Assembly: GCA_038087015.1 (NCBI GenBank)
Contig: JASBNA010000006.1
Span: 1,612,001 to 1,676,000, forward strand
Length of the DNA: 64,000 bases
Direction: 5' to 3'
From: Cerrena zonata
Taxonomy: Eukaryota; Basidiomycota; Agaricomycetes; Polyporales; Cerrenaceae
Positions 35,301-47,232 of the stretch are shown here, piece after piece. Each line of letters opens with the position of its first letter. The first letter of the stretch is position 1. The notes below the pieces were generated by a model, which was not told where the DNA came from, ran no database searches, and worked only from the letters and a program-made list of their open reading frames with translations. A program made the translations under genes and the position numbers.

Positions 35301-38300
35301 GTAGAAGAGCCTGCCGGAGTGGAAGAGGGACCAAATGCGGATGTCGGTGCAAACGCAGATTTCGGGGCTGTAGTTGCTGGTTGGCCAAAGACACTGTTCG
35401 GCAGTCTGGGTGCACTGTAAAAGGGTGAATCCTTATTCACGACACCACCACCGAATGCACCGTGACCACTTTCCAACTTGCCAAATCCAGTCGGGTGGAC
35501 TTGGATATTAGCAAACAAGCCTGTCTGCGGAGTCGTAGAGGGGACACCCCATATAGATGCGTTTGATGTCGATGGTTCTGGTTTCGCAGGTGTAGCAGCA
35601 GGCGTTGTCGATTCTGAAGGGACATCAGGCTTGGAGGGTGTTTGTGCAGGTAGCGGTTGTGGACTCGAGGGTTCTGTCTTCACACCTGCGGGTGGCTCTA
35701 TCACAGGTTCAGGTTTCTTCTCAGGAGTCGCTGCACTGAACACAGATGGAGTTGGTGGTATAATAGTCCCAAAGATATCGTTTCCAGGATCCCTCGGCGT
35801 CTCTTCCTTCTTCTCTGGCTCACTGCTAGTAGCCCATACTGGTTTCGAATTGTTGGCCGATGCAGCGACAGCGCCGAAAGCTGATGGTCCAGCAGAAGCA
35901 AAGGCACTAAACGCACCTCCCGAAGAAGAGGTAGTGGATGTCGATGCGGGTGTAGGTGTGGGTGTGGTGGAACCGAAGCCTGATTGGCCAAATGCTGATT
36001 GCCCGAAAGCTGGCTTTCCAAAGGAGGATTGCCCAAAACTGCTTTGTCCGAACGCTGATGTTGCTGGTTTTCCACCGAAACCGGTAGAACCAAAGGCGGT
36101 GGTAGCAGGTTTAGCAGCGGCGAAACCTGTCGAGCCAAATGCTGATGATGGTTTACCCGTGTCACTTGTCGCTGTTGTAGATGATCCTGATCCAAAGGCA
36201 CCAGTACCGGAGCCGAAAGCTGAAGTTCCCGAACCAAACGAGGAAGGGCTGGAGAAGGCCGAAACACCGAATCCTGAAGCTGGCTTAAGGAAACTCGACG
36301 AACTTCCGCTATCATTCGTGGTTGTTGAACCAAAAACAGATTTTGGCTCGTTCGTATTGGTAGAAGGCATGGAACCGAATATACTTGGTCTTGATTTCAA
36401 CTCCTCATCACTAGGTCCACTCCCGCCTAACGATAGCCCACCTAAGCCAGGACCGCTAGTGGACTGGGCCGACATAGGTTCCTCTGAAGTCGACATTTGA
36501 ACTGACATCGAACTTTCCATCGCAGGCGCCTGCAATGTATTAGAAGTGGTGGTGGGTGCGCTGCTGAATGCTGACTGTCCGAACTTTGCAGGACCTGCAT
36601 TGGCGAAGGCACTGAACCCACCTCCAGTATTTGGTGATGTAAATGCAGAAGGCGTGGTTGTAGCTCCAAACGGTGAGGGTTGTCCGAACGCACTAGTAGT
36701 GTTTCCACCAAATGCAGAACCTGAGCCCAAAGTAGACGGTTGGCCAAATGATGTTTGTCCAAAAGCTTGCGAAGGAGCAGCTTCACCGAAACCTGAAGGT
36801 TTTCCGAACGCTGAAGGCTGGCCAAAGGATGCTTGTCCAAAGGCAGACGGCGTACTACTTTGGGCAAACGCACCGAATCCAGCAGCGGGTTTCGGTTGTT
36901 CAGATGATGCTTCCATAGGGTCTGTGCTGGGCGTTTTCGATATAGCACCGGCGGTGGTCGTCACCGCGGCTGCCATACCAGGATATGGAGTACCTTTTGT
37001 GTTGAGGACGTTCCAGCCTATAACGGTTCCGTCACTAGCATACGCGTACATTACGGGTGGCGGAGGGAGGGTGGTGTCCTCTCCAGATGCTGTCTTATGA
37101 GCGAAAGATTCTTTGCCCGTAAAATCAAGGGAGAGACCAAGGAGGACAGTCTCGTTAAGCTCTTGGTCCAAAGGTACTGCTGGTCTAGAAGTCTCTTCTA
37201 GTGAGAAATTACACCAAGACTCGTTATTCGGTGATGTAGCGTCGGACAAGCATGCAATAAGACCTATGTCTGAAGACGTGCTATCACCCACGAATAGGAG
37301 AAACTTTGCTGGGTCCCAATTTCGGAAAACTGCGGTGAAGACTCCAGGAGGTCGTAAGCCAGGGAAAGGCAAGTAGGGCGCTGTTAGTTTGATTTCAGTT
37401 GCGGTATTTGACTTCGCATCTAGTGAAAGCAGAACATGGGTCTGTTCCGTATCAGCTGTCGCTCCTGGAACGACATGGATCGCATAGAAATCAGGATTGG
37501 ATAACCATGTCGTGGAGTGTAACGCTTGCGAGGTTGCTGCAGATGATCTTGGGACTGACATCTTGATCTTTGAAGTGTCTGTTGGGCTATAGGTGACAAT
37601 ATCACCGCTCTGTAGACCGACAGCAATTTGCTTCCCCTTTGGGGACCAAGATACTTGATAGATCATATATTAATACGCTGAAATCATGAATAGATTGTAT
37701 CTGAACTTACCGGTTGTTGGTGTTGTCTCGGGGGATCCACCAGACGTAAACCCTCCAACAGATTGCATCTTCACCACGTCGAGGATTTGAATAGCCGGAG
37801 TACCAGCAGCTCCATTGAACTCCCACAGTACCGCGACGAGGTCAGGAACTCCCTCAGGATTTGACAAGATTTGGCGTGGCGCAGTACCAATAGGGGAAGA
37901 GAATACATGTAATGGTGAAGGACTAGACGCGAGCTGTTGAGAGTCGTAGACGAGGATCTGACCCTGTACTGTTCCGACGATCAATCTTGATTCCTGAGCA
38001 GCGAAAGTGATTATATTCGGGGTCAAGGAAAGAGGTATGTTCACTTTCGGTGTGAATGGGATGCTGTCCTCTGTTGTAGATGACGAGAATGCTGTTCGGA
38101 GGTCCTCCAAGGGTGATACGATTAAACCTAAGGTACGTCAGAGTATGAATACCGTTATAACTTCACAGCACGTACTGTGTTGGCCTCCTGTGTTACGAGT
38201 CACTGCAGCGAAGCACCCGCCGCCAAGTACATTTGCTACAGCAAACAGTTCGCCCTTACCAGGCAGAGAGTCGAGATCTAGAGGTTCGGGTGATAGTCTT

Positions 38301-38470
38301 ACGCGTGCTCTTCTGTTGAGCAATCGCAAAGTGACAAACTAAATAGAGAAGCATGAGCACAATATGGAAGCCACTTAATACAAACTTACGTCTGTCTCCT
38401 TGTCCTCTGCCTCTTTCGAGACGCGTTGAGCACTGGAAGGTGGGGGAGGGGATAATTGATTCTGGTTCAT
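32329..38470 (-). CDS. NUP159: FG nucleoporin Nup159/Nup214
   Basis: Cytoplasmic-face nuclear pore component that docks the mRNA export helicase Dbp5. Start ATG 38470 (MNQNQLSPPPPSSAQRVS). The N-terminal beta-propeller shows LPGKGELFAVANVLGGGCFA, ESRLIVGTVQGQILVYDS, YQVSWSPKGKQIAVGLQSGD, PPGVFTAVFRNWDPAKFLLF and VMYAYASDGTVIGWNVLN. A huge disordered region follows with dozens of FG repeats (SAFG, FGQ, KPAFGQ), broken by an acidic block (GRGSDDDDDDTQDFEEQF) and a Ser/Pro-rich spacer. A C-terminal coiled coil (LKETRAIQRKAVRDLERTML; IKDRIQKLEDTLQASKKRL), as used to anchor Nup159 in the Nup82 complex, comes before a Ser/Pro-rich tail ending PPPKVEPQ. Roughly 1,900 residues; one exon alone exceeds 3.9 kb. 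It diverges from the 5-phosphatase gene over 245 bp. Confidence 0.93.
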
Positions 38471-38715
38471 GTTGGTCAAACAGAGGTCGTGAAGTCGTTA
38501 CGAGTACATGCAGAAAGCGATTGTACTGTGGCTTGAGTCAAGGTACGCCCTCCTTGGTTTGGTCAAGTCCGTTTTCCCACGCTACTTAGATCTGTGCTCC
38601 TCGAGCTCAATAATCATTTCTTTCTTCATGACCACCATCTGAGCTCATATTCTTCCGCCTTGGGACCCCGTTCTGTAACCAATCCTGGGATTATGAAACG
38701 ACATTCTTTTCGGTC

Positions 38716-41700
38716 ATGTCGAAGGTAGATGCATATCAAAATGAGTCTGGGCCTGCGACAAACCGTGACCGACCAGGTAATCTACAATGTTTCTATCTAG
38801 CGTTCATATCATTAGATTCGTTTCAGGTGTCATGGCACGCTTGCATGCCCTCTTTCCATCCGGTCCAACACACGAAGACCCTCCACCACCTCCCCCCAAA
38901 CCCATGGACGCTCGAAAAGCACGTCCTGCTCCGAAGTCTATTAAGATTCGTATACTAACGTGGAATATGCACGAGTCGTTGCCGAAGGTGTGTCTATCGC
39001 ATGTTTGCGTTCCATATCTTGTTGCTGAACCATCCGTATAGGGTGAACTAGACGAACTGCTTGGGAAGGTTCAACCTTCCTTCCCTTCCTACCCACCATC
39101 TGAAGACCAGTCGCTTCCTGACTTTCCGTTAGACGAAAGTCATCCTTATCATCTTGTGGTTGTGTAAGTCATCTTCCAACCTCAGCTGGTAGTTTATGCA
39201 AACTTCCTTTCTTCAGCGCTGGGCAAGAATGCCCAACTATCTCCGGTAAGCAAAACATCATGGTGTAAATCACGGCGTTATCGAACTTGTTCCTTTGTAG
39301 GTCTGCCTCGAGGATTAGGTGCCCCCGGCTTCCAGCTTAGGGATCGGGAGAAGAAAGAGAAGCAGAAGGACAAGGACAGGGATGATGAAGCGGACTACGC
39401 TCCCCTCCTACAGTCCCGGAGCGAAGGTGGCGCTGACAAGGAATTCGAAGGACGCGACCGACCCCGGTCTCTCCACCGACTTCATCTCCACCGTGATCAC
39501 TCGCAGAAAGGCATCGGTGATAAGGATGTTCTTTCCATTTCAAGCAGCGGGAACCCTCACGACCACGCACATACACAATACGGATGGTCTTCCATGCTAG
39601 AAGAGTGGTATACACATGCAAATGCCCCTCAGACTAATCATACTTATTCCCTCGTTAATGATGTTGTCTCCCCAAAGCCTACATTACTAGATATCCCCAT
39701 TGGCGACGAACGTGATCATAGAAGCGAAGAGGTCATTCTATCCCCAAAGGCACAGTCTACTGGAGACCTGAATGTCCGCATGAGCGCCGTCGCGAGTGAC
39801 CGTGGCCCATACGAACTACTCGTCAAAGAACGAATGATGGGTCTATATATTGCCGTCTTTGTACATCGAGATGTTCGTTCTTTGGTCGAAGGTCAGTTAT
39901 TATTACATCGAAATCTCTCCGTCGCTGACAATTATCATTGTAGGTACCTCGAAATCTGCTGTGACTGCAGGTTTGATTGGTGGACGATTGGGGAACAAGG
40001 GAGGTGTCGGCGTTAGCGTTAAAGTCGCCGGCACAACCATGTTGTTTATCAATGCACACTTGGCAGGTGAGATTACTGGTCTAGGTCAGTGAACATCACA
40101 TTAATACTTTGATTCAGCACACGAAGGAAAGATGCACCACCGACTCTCAAATCTAGCCAAGATTAAGGTAAGCGATTTTTTCCTCGATAGTTTATATTGT
40201 TTCTGATGTCTTCTTCAGTCTGAGTTGACTGTCAATGACTTTCTTCCGCCGAATGACCCGAGGATCATGAATGAAGGTATGCATTGCCACTCTATATCAA
40301 TTATAATACTATAACACAGGTTGTCGTAGATCTCACAGACCGGTTTGACTACTCCTTCATTTGCGGAGATCTCAATTTCAGACTGGACATTACTCGGCTC
40401 CATGCAGATTGGTTATTGTCACGGCGGGGTAAGTAACCCTATCCTAAATCATTGGCTGCGATCCTAACGTTGCACAGAGTATGCCCAAGCACTGGCTTTC
40501 GATCAACTACGGAAAGAGATGGAGATTGGGCAAGCATTCATCGGCTTCAACGAGGCACCGATCAACTTCCCTCCTACTTTCAAATATGACGTTCAACGCT
40601 CGAGCAAGCGTCATAAACTGCGGTCACTGAAACGTCTGTCGCGGATCTCTGGTGCTCCCGAGACGTCTCACGAGAAAATGCTGACCGAGATAGAAGAAAA
40701 GGAGAAAGAGGAGCAAGAAGATGAGGACGAGGAAGACGCGGATGGCGGCGAGGCGGCATCTATTGCTTCCACTGCTTGGACCTCTGTAGCTTCACGCTAC
40801 ACTGGTGCTGGTGGTGATGTTAGTGACGAGAAGGAACCCAACCATGAGGCGGATGAATATTTCTCGTACACTAACGCCTCAACTGCGGCTGCTACCAGGG
40901 CTAACGTGCACCCCGGGTCGGCGATGCACAAGGTCTGGGCTGCTGCAGCAGCTCACAAAGCCAAAGCCAAGTTTGTCGCACTGCTTAACGCAAACTCGTC
41001 TGCCGGTTCTCCTGGGAAGTTGATGAAATTCAGGAAAAAGTCTGAGGTGACGAGCGAGGACGTACCTCAACCGGTTGCCACTTCACCTTCATTCCGTGCG
41101 ACAACATTTCCACCAACGCCTGGACAAAGTGCACCTGGGAGCCCCTCGATGGAAGACGACAAGTATCTGAAGCCTAGTCGAAGTTTGGCCTCAAGTGCAG
41201 GTGAACTGGCTAAGATTGTCGTTCGTTCTGGATCGCCTAGGAAGAGCGAGGAAGAAGAAAATGATCCAGTTGATGACGAGAAAGGTGTATATGATTCATC
41301 TCATAAGAAACGAGTTCCAAGTTGGTGAGTAATGCTTATGTTTTCCCCGTATGACCTAGTTGCTGACTAGAGACTTAGGTGTGACCGCATCCTTTGGAAG
41401 TCAACTATCATGCCGGAACCCGATGAGCCAGAGGAGGAAGAATCGCCCGCGCCTTCGGCTCCACCTAGGACACGCATGAGTCAATTCTTACATGTATTCC
41501 GCCCACACAGAACTCGTCGAGATTCCCAATTCTCCGTCAATTCGTTGACCTCTCCCGAGGCTAGTGACACTGAAGGAGAGTCTGACCTTCGTGTATCGCC
41601 ACGAACACATGCACCGTCGAGTCCCCTCTCCCGTCAACCGCGACGTCTCCTCAATTCCAAATCTACCGATGCCTTCCCTCGGTTTGAGAAAACACCTTTG

Positions 41701-42147
41701 GATCGAATTCGTTCACATCAGCCTCCTGTAGAGAGCACACCAGACCGTCTACGCAAAGCCTCTCTACCTATCCCATCTATGGACTCTCTTGATACCTCAA
41801 TTACTACTCCTGATACCTCATTCGCACAACTTACGATACCAGATCTTTCATCCAGTACTGCCATTTCTGATTCACCTCCACCTTTACCTCCTAAAGATAT
41901 TCCGCCTCCTACTACATCTATCTGGAGGAACATATTCCATCCACCATTCCTATCCCGTGATACCCCTCGGTTGAGCCACGCAGAACCAGAGAGTCCACCC
42001 CATGAGGAGCAAATCCCACTCCCCGAGCCTCGTCGTGGAGATGTCGTTTGTCTTGGCTACCATACCCTTGATGACAAGGGGATGAAGCGTCTCATGGGTC
42101 GCAGTGACCATCGACCAGTTATTGGTTCTTACGCACTCTATATTTGA
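38716..42147 (+). CDS. Inositol polyphosphate 5-phosphatase with large insertions in the catalytic domain
   Basis: Removes the 5-phosphate of phosphoinositides such as PI(4,5)P2. Start ATG 38716 (MSKVDAYQNESGPATNRDRP). Catalytic motifs in order: ILTWNMHE (WNxxE), VVAGQECP, TAGLIGGRLGNKGGVGVSVK, LFINAHLAAHEGK, SFICGDLNFRLD, FNEAPINFPPTFKYD, RVPSWCDRILWKS and the final GRSDHRPVIGSY. All key residues are present, so it should be active. Unusually, about 240 acidic, Ser/Ala-rich residues lie between PPTFKYD and RVPSWCDRI, normally a short loop. Some 210 Ser/Pro-rich residues lie between CDRILWKS and SDHRPV. No SAC domain or membrane anchor is visible, so it is not a classical synaptojanin. About 1,000 residues with short introns in the N-terminal half. 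Confidence 0.92.
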
Positions 42148-43022
42148 TAGACCACCTTCCTTTTTGATAAGCTTAGATGTTGTTTATTGACGCTATCCAT
42201 GGACTGATTACAGTATCTTATTCGTGACTTAGTACTGTATTGTATTCCTATTGCTAGATCATTTTTATGACACGACGATGAATTCTTTCAGACTATCTGG
42301 TCTTGATATGCATTGATGTCTGGGTTGGACATAACACATAGCTGTTTCAAAAGAATTCTCAGTTCTATAGTCTCCTTTGCAGCCCTCAAGATAGTAAGAT
42401 AGTTGCTACTTAAGTATCAGTTCCATAACCTATTTGTTGATGCTTATTGATTCCTCACGCAATTACCATATATGGATCTCACGTTCCATTTTAAGAAGTC
42501 TCGCGCAGTCTCCGAGTCAGGCTCGCGTGCCAGCAATGACTTGTATGACCCAAACAGGCTTTTCCACCTTGCCCTATGCCGTAACATACTTACATCATAC
42601 GTGACGGTATAGTGAAACAGACTACGACTTGCTTACGATAAGCTTTTCCTTTTTCATCCCATGGCTATTCCGTCTAGCAATCATCGACAGTTTGACTCGT
42701 GATATGGTACCTACTGGAGACTGACAATCGCATATTGAATGATGAACAGGAGATGTAGGTAATTCAAGCTTCTCCGTACTCGCATTGAGTGAGCTAAATT
42801 GAAAACCTAGAGTCTCTTTGATGTCTTTGACATGTCAAAGGCTAGTAACAACACGTGGAGGTATGACCATGTTAATGGCCCTCCCCCGCCCTAGGCCAGC
42901 CGCCATTGTCACGGTGGCCAAACCTTTATTCTGAGGTATGCATAAATAGTTGGACAATGAATCTAAATAGGCTCACAAACCTCGACTCGTCCTTCCCCTT
43001 CATTCTATTCCCGTACCTCCAA
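42148..43022. promoter_or_regulatory. Promoter region of the double-ARID gene
   Basis: About 870 bp between two plus-strand genes. No coding signal. It contains a perfect 16-bp palindrome at 42825-42840 and a TATA-type ATGCATAAATAG around 42938-42949, about 80 bp before the ATG at 43023. Confidence 0.5.
42825..42840. promoter_or_regulatory. Perfect 16-bp palindrome CTTTGACATGTCAAAG
   Basis: Self-complementary over all 16 bases, about 185 bp upstream of the double-ARID start codon. Palindromes of this kind are typical of dimeric regulator sites. The core TTTGACA/TGTCAAA recurs as a spaced inverted repeat at 47203-47232 before the second ARID copy. Function is inferred only from position and symmetry. 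Confidence 0.5.
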
Positions 43023-44088
43023 ATGTCTTACTTCAAAAAATGCCCCGAGGTTCACGAATTCCTAAAGTCGTGTCACCAATCTCGTGGTGGTATTCCTTAC
43101 TTTGATATCAGCAAACCAGAGATCGAGTTGACAGTACAAAGTAGACATGTCGATCCCTATCTACTTTGGACATGCGTTCAAGAGGAAGGGGGATATGATT
43201 ATGTGAGCATTCAAAACATTCAAACGTCCAACAAAGTGTCTTTGCGTTTACTGTAGCCTCACTAGCTCCACCAATTCAACCGCACATATATGAACGTGAT
43301 CTTCGAGAAAATTGCAGTCAAACTGGGTATCAACAACCCGTCTTCATTCGCGGTCGATCTGTGTATTGCTGCTTATGAACATTACTTCTTGGGACTTGAG
43401 AGATATTTTAGATCGCAACGACACACAGGACCACAAACAAGCTCTCTCTCCAGGCACAGTCACTCACAGGGTGAACTAATAGCTGGCGCAGCTGCTCTCA
43501 AACGTGAGGACGCCGAATTTTATCGCCTCCTCGATAAAACACACGCTCTTGTCAATGCTGCTCTGGACCATGCCACTGCGACCACCGTGAATCCTTCTTC
43601 ATGCGATATTCGACCTTCATCTTTCTACCGTCCCAAATTTGTTCCGCTCAACCCAAAGAATTTCCATGAAGCCTACACCGAATTCGCCTCGGCTTTAGGT
43701 ATACATAATGAGCGCCATGTCCTCACTTACAATAACAAGATCATCAGTTTATATTGCTTCCACAAGAAAATGGCCGAATATGGCGGAGCCGAATATGTAC
43801 GTGGACATCACATCTCGAGTGATTTAAACGCGGGCTCTAACTCCAGTAATATAGCTCTCGACCACGAGTGACGGACACCAGGCCCACAAATGGAAGTGTT
43901 TTGCACGAGACCTCCTTGTCCAAGCACAACCGGACAAGATGGCCATCGACTGGTGTAGAGGCCGTTACTACGATCACCTATTCGCCTTCGATGCGGACTA
44001 CATCAGGTCGCAAGATGGCGAAATGGCGAAACACTATACTGGCCCTGGTTGGGCCATTCTCCCTCTCGACCCTTCGTTACAACCATGA
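43023..44088 (+). CDS. Protein with two tandem ARID-like domains
   Basis: Three exons (43023-43202, 43266-43796, 43882-44088) keep frame and give 305 residues. ARID-like domain 1: FLKSCHQSRGGIPYFDI, HVDPYLLWTCVQEEGGYDY, then FEKIAVKLGINNP and CIAAYEHYFLGLERYF. These match the ARID/BRIGHT pattern (L-Y-V-Q-GGY, W/F-vA-LG, LK-Y-LL-FE), though the usual Trp before the A/V-LG helix is Phe. A linker follows, then a second ARID-like unit: NKIISLYCFHKKMAEYGGAEY, AHKWKCFARDLLVQ and WCRGRYYDHLFAFDADYIRS. ARID domains bind AT-rich DNA in chromatin proteins, usually once per large protein. Here two make up nearly the whole protein. It is the left half of a module duplicated at 47.2 kb. Confidence 0.8.
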
Positions 44089-44593
44089 CGGAAACTTGAA
44101 GTAGGACACTCCGCCTGGATGTCATGAATCGGACTATTTCTATCACAGTACGCCGTATAATAGAACTCCGGTTTTGTCTTACGACTTCTAATATTTACAA
44201 TGATATACCTGAGTCGAATGGATCACGGACTAGGATGTTGTTCAAACAAAATTATCGAACTGCGTTAACGCTTATAAAGTCGCGTGTATATCCGATATCG
44301 AAGTGCCAAAACTTGCTTGTAATATATTTTTCTCCTCTGACAGCTGCATAGAGTAACCAAGTCATATTATGACCAATTATTTAACATTCTAGGGGTGGAA
44401 AATGCGAATCTTTCTCGGAGCGGATTATCCCGTTCATTGAATTGTGACCGTATCTGGCCACACGCCCTATATACTTCACATCGCTGGTTATCTACTGATC
44501 TCATCTCGCCGTCTTGTCCTTCATGTAGGCATCCGTTCAATTACAGCTTGACATAAATTGACTCGGTATAGCTCGCAGAAAACTGGAAACCCA
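44089..44593 (+). promoter_or_regulatory. Upstream region of F-box-like gene copy A
   Basis: Non-coding. Its right part (from 44443) is almost identical to 48434 onwards, and its left part is recognisably similar to 48120-48420, including ACTAGGATGTTGTTC and CGTGTATATCCGAT. TATATA at 44468-44473 lies about 125 bp before the ATG at 44594. Confidence 0.65.
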
Positions 44594-44774
44594 ATGCCTA
44601 GAAGACTCCCGCCTGAATTGGTGGACCAGGCTATTAACTGGATATATTTGGATAGCGACAGATGGGACTCCCACTCCAAGAGGACCAAGTTGATCAGAGA
44701 GCCTGCTTTAGTCTGCAAAGAGTGGGCTACTATTTGCAGACCGTACATCTTTCGCGAGATTCGGATCAATAAGA
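44443..44774 (+). repeat. Near-identical 332-bp tract, copy A
   Basis: Aligned to 48434-48765, I find one difference (A versus G in the codon after GAGTGGGCT). It spans the core promoter, 5' leader and the first 60 or so codons of the F-box-like gene. On both sides similarity falls sharply. That fits recent gene conversion. Confidence 0.85.
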
Positions 44775-45987
44775 AGCGAGGAAAGCAGTTCTTTGCTCTC
44801 CTACAAACAGCCCCCGCAATAGGTATCGTCGTGAAACTGTTGGCGTTCGATGGACGAGACAGACATCGAAAGCGCAGAAGTCTTCCGTGGCTTGTTTCTG
44901 TGTTCCCGAACCTCCATAAATATCTGCCCAATATCAACGACGTCCGCATCAAATATGCAGATATTGATATTGAGGATACGGTCGATTGGAGTACTTCCAT
45001 CTACCCATTGCTAGAAACCATGGCATATGTTCGAAACCTTACGTTCCAGGACATGTATGCACCCATCGCCATCATCCAAGACCTCTCGTGTGCTTTTCCA
45101 AACATCGACCGTGTCATGTTGGTCGAGTGCGAATTCAATGTTGACGATAACGATCGTAAAAGGACTTACGCTGGCTCACCTGCATTTCGAGAATTATGCG
45201 TCGACTGGTATGGAAGTGAATGGTGGGATGGTACTATGTCAGAGGTCGACGCAGGGCCTTCTGCCTGCCTTGATCAATTTGCTCCATTCTTGTTGTCTGC
45301 AGAACCGCATCGATCCCTTCGATCTCTGAAGCTCGACGTGTGTCGGATGCATTTGAGACCCGCCGTCTCACTGCTAGACCAGCTTGGACCAAGGCTGGAG
45401 GAACTAGTATTGCAGGTCAAGATCGATGAAAATGGTGAGTCATATTCTAAGCTATAGCTTATTTCAATTTCTGAGACATACATAATCTGAGAATAGAATA
45501 TGAGGAAAATCCCGGGCCGATAACTTTGAAGTCAAATACGAATCTTAAATACCTTACTTTCGCTGTGCCGAAGCTCGACGAAGATTACTCGGAGTGGACC
45601 AATACCATATCGTCAACTCATCTTAGGCGATTAGAGTATCATGTTATATTCGATGACACCGATTTTACCGCGTTGGCTTCTGAGTTAACAAGACCCATTT
45701 TTGCTGAGTTAGAGGAACTTACTTTCGTTTGTCTCACCGGGTCAAACTACCCAACTCCGGAAATAAGGCCCAATGTGGAGAAATATATCCCCAAGTTCGT
45801 GAATCAGCGCGGCGATGATGTCCTACGCTTCAAGCACGACGTTAAATGGGATTATTCAACAGGTCCCTACGATGTTTATGAATCGGTAGAACGCTTTTGG
45901 TCGTATGATGACGCGGACGAGCGGTGGTCGTCGTGGGAGGGAGGTGATGACATAGAAGAGATCGACTCAAGTCCTTCTCATCGATAG
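44594..45987 (+). CDS. F-box-like protein, copy A
   Basis: Two exons (44594-45434, 45497-45987; intron GTGAGTC...AATAG) encode 443 residues. The N-terminus MPRRLPPELVDQAINWIYLD continues to LVCKEWATICRPYIFREIRI, an F-box-like helix set typical of agaricomycetes. Degenerate leucine-rich repeats follow (IDRVMLVECEFNVDD, LRSLKLDVCRMHLRP, RLEELVLQVKI; LRRLEYHVIF; LEELTFVCLTG). The tail is acidic and aromatic (ERFWSYDDADERWSSWEGGD). It probably acts as an SCF substrate receptor. It is the right half of the duplicated ARID/F-box module; the copy at 48585 is about two-thirds identical beyond the shared 5' tract. Confidence 0.82.
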
Positions 45988-47215
45988 ATAGATGAGGAGG
46001 AGGATGCTACCGGAAAGGACTGTTACTGTGTTAATAAACTCTCGTTAGAATCGTTTCTGTAGCCCAAAGATTTGACCGACACGCTGACAACCTGTGGGTC
46101 GCAAACATTGCTAAACATTGATACAAAACGGCGTTTGAGTCAGCATCCCACGCTTAGAATACATTCTGTATGGAGGTTAGTGATGTTAGCGACTCTGCCA
46201 GGATATCCTGACCTAGGCACATGTACTGATGCTGCAGTGTAGGCTCGAGTTCACAGTGGGAGAAACCACCACAGGTCAATGACCGTTCTCACCTATGCAT
46301 AGGAAGCTTTCTAATACCGGCACTACCCTTCTTAATGTCATCTCTCGACAGTTTCGTATTTCAACCTATCATATATCGACACGAACCTTTTTCAAGCTTC
46401 ACCTCCCGCTCTCCATGATTTCCATCTGTCGTACTAATTTAGACCCTAGAACAGAGTTTCTTATTCTGGCGTCGTCGTTGCTTGCATGCAGTCTCGAAAC
46501 CAGACAGACGACATCGTGATGGCTATGTGGAGCGATTACATAATTTCAATTTCTGAGAGATCAAACATGAACGTACTATCATACCCGGTGAGTTTGAACG
46601 CTCCCCACTGGTACGCCTCGGGTTCTATCCAAACTCAATATTTTTTCACCATTCTTTCACTGTTGTATAGCTGTTCGTCTTGGCAATAAGTCCCAAAAGT
46701 CTTCCGAAAAAAAGGAAGGGAACTGAATGCCTCGGCACGATTTTGATGTGGAGGGCTCGAAAGTGGCAGAGTTTGAACGCGAGGTCACAAATCAGTCACG
46801 TCGGCATCTATCGGCATGCACCTTTGTTAAGCATAACTTGGCGAGTTTGACAAGAGCGTGTGAACGCAATTGTAGTAGCTCATGTCACATTTGCATGAAC
46901 ACTCGGAAGATAAGTTAACTCTACTCTGACCTCTACTGTAATCGTAGAATCAGACTACTAGAGTATCCTATAAATATATATTTCTATCTTATCTGCCAAT
47001 TTGAGGAGGATCCGTCGAGGCATTCGCCAGCGATCTACTAAGATCTGCTTGAAGATGAGGCTGCACATCAGCATATTGTCCTCTGGCACATGCAATTCTG
47101 GACGGTTTCGTCTGAAAATTGGAAGAATGCATGTTGTAGTATATAGCTACAATATCCTACCATATTGGATTTTAATTCTGAGTGGAAAGTGCCTAACCCA
47201 TAGAGTTTGACAAAA
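45988..47215. other. Spacer between the two ARID/F-box modules
   Basis: About 1.2 kb without convincing genes. Short frames lack motifs and splice support. A TATA-like CCTATAAATATATA ends at 46980, where a promoter for the second ARID copy would be expected. Pieces may be decayed sequence from the duplication, but I could not align them with confidence. Confidence 0.45.
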
Positions 47216-47232
47216 TGGCGTCTGTCAAACTC
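47203..47232. repeat. Spaced inverted repeat GAGTTTGACA / TGTCAAACTC
   Basis: Arms 47203-47212 and 47223-47232 are exact reverse complements with a 10-nt spacer. The TTTGACA core is the same as in the palindrome at 42825-42840, and both lie at the 5' end of an ARID unit. It overlaps the first codons of the decayed copy, so it could also be chance. Confidence 0.5.

Noticed and set aside
35478..36500. Long open frames on the plus strand across the FG region
   Set aside because: They are shadows of the biased FG-repeat codons of NUP159 on the minus strand; the minus-strand translation has clear family motifs.
44521..45000. Antisense open frames opposite both F-box copies (also 48512-48760)
   Set aside because: Their similarity only mirrors the duplicated sense genes; no splice or family support.
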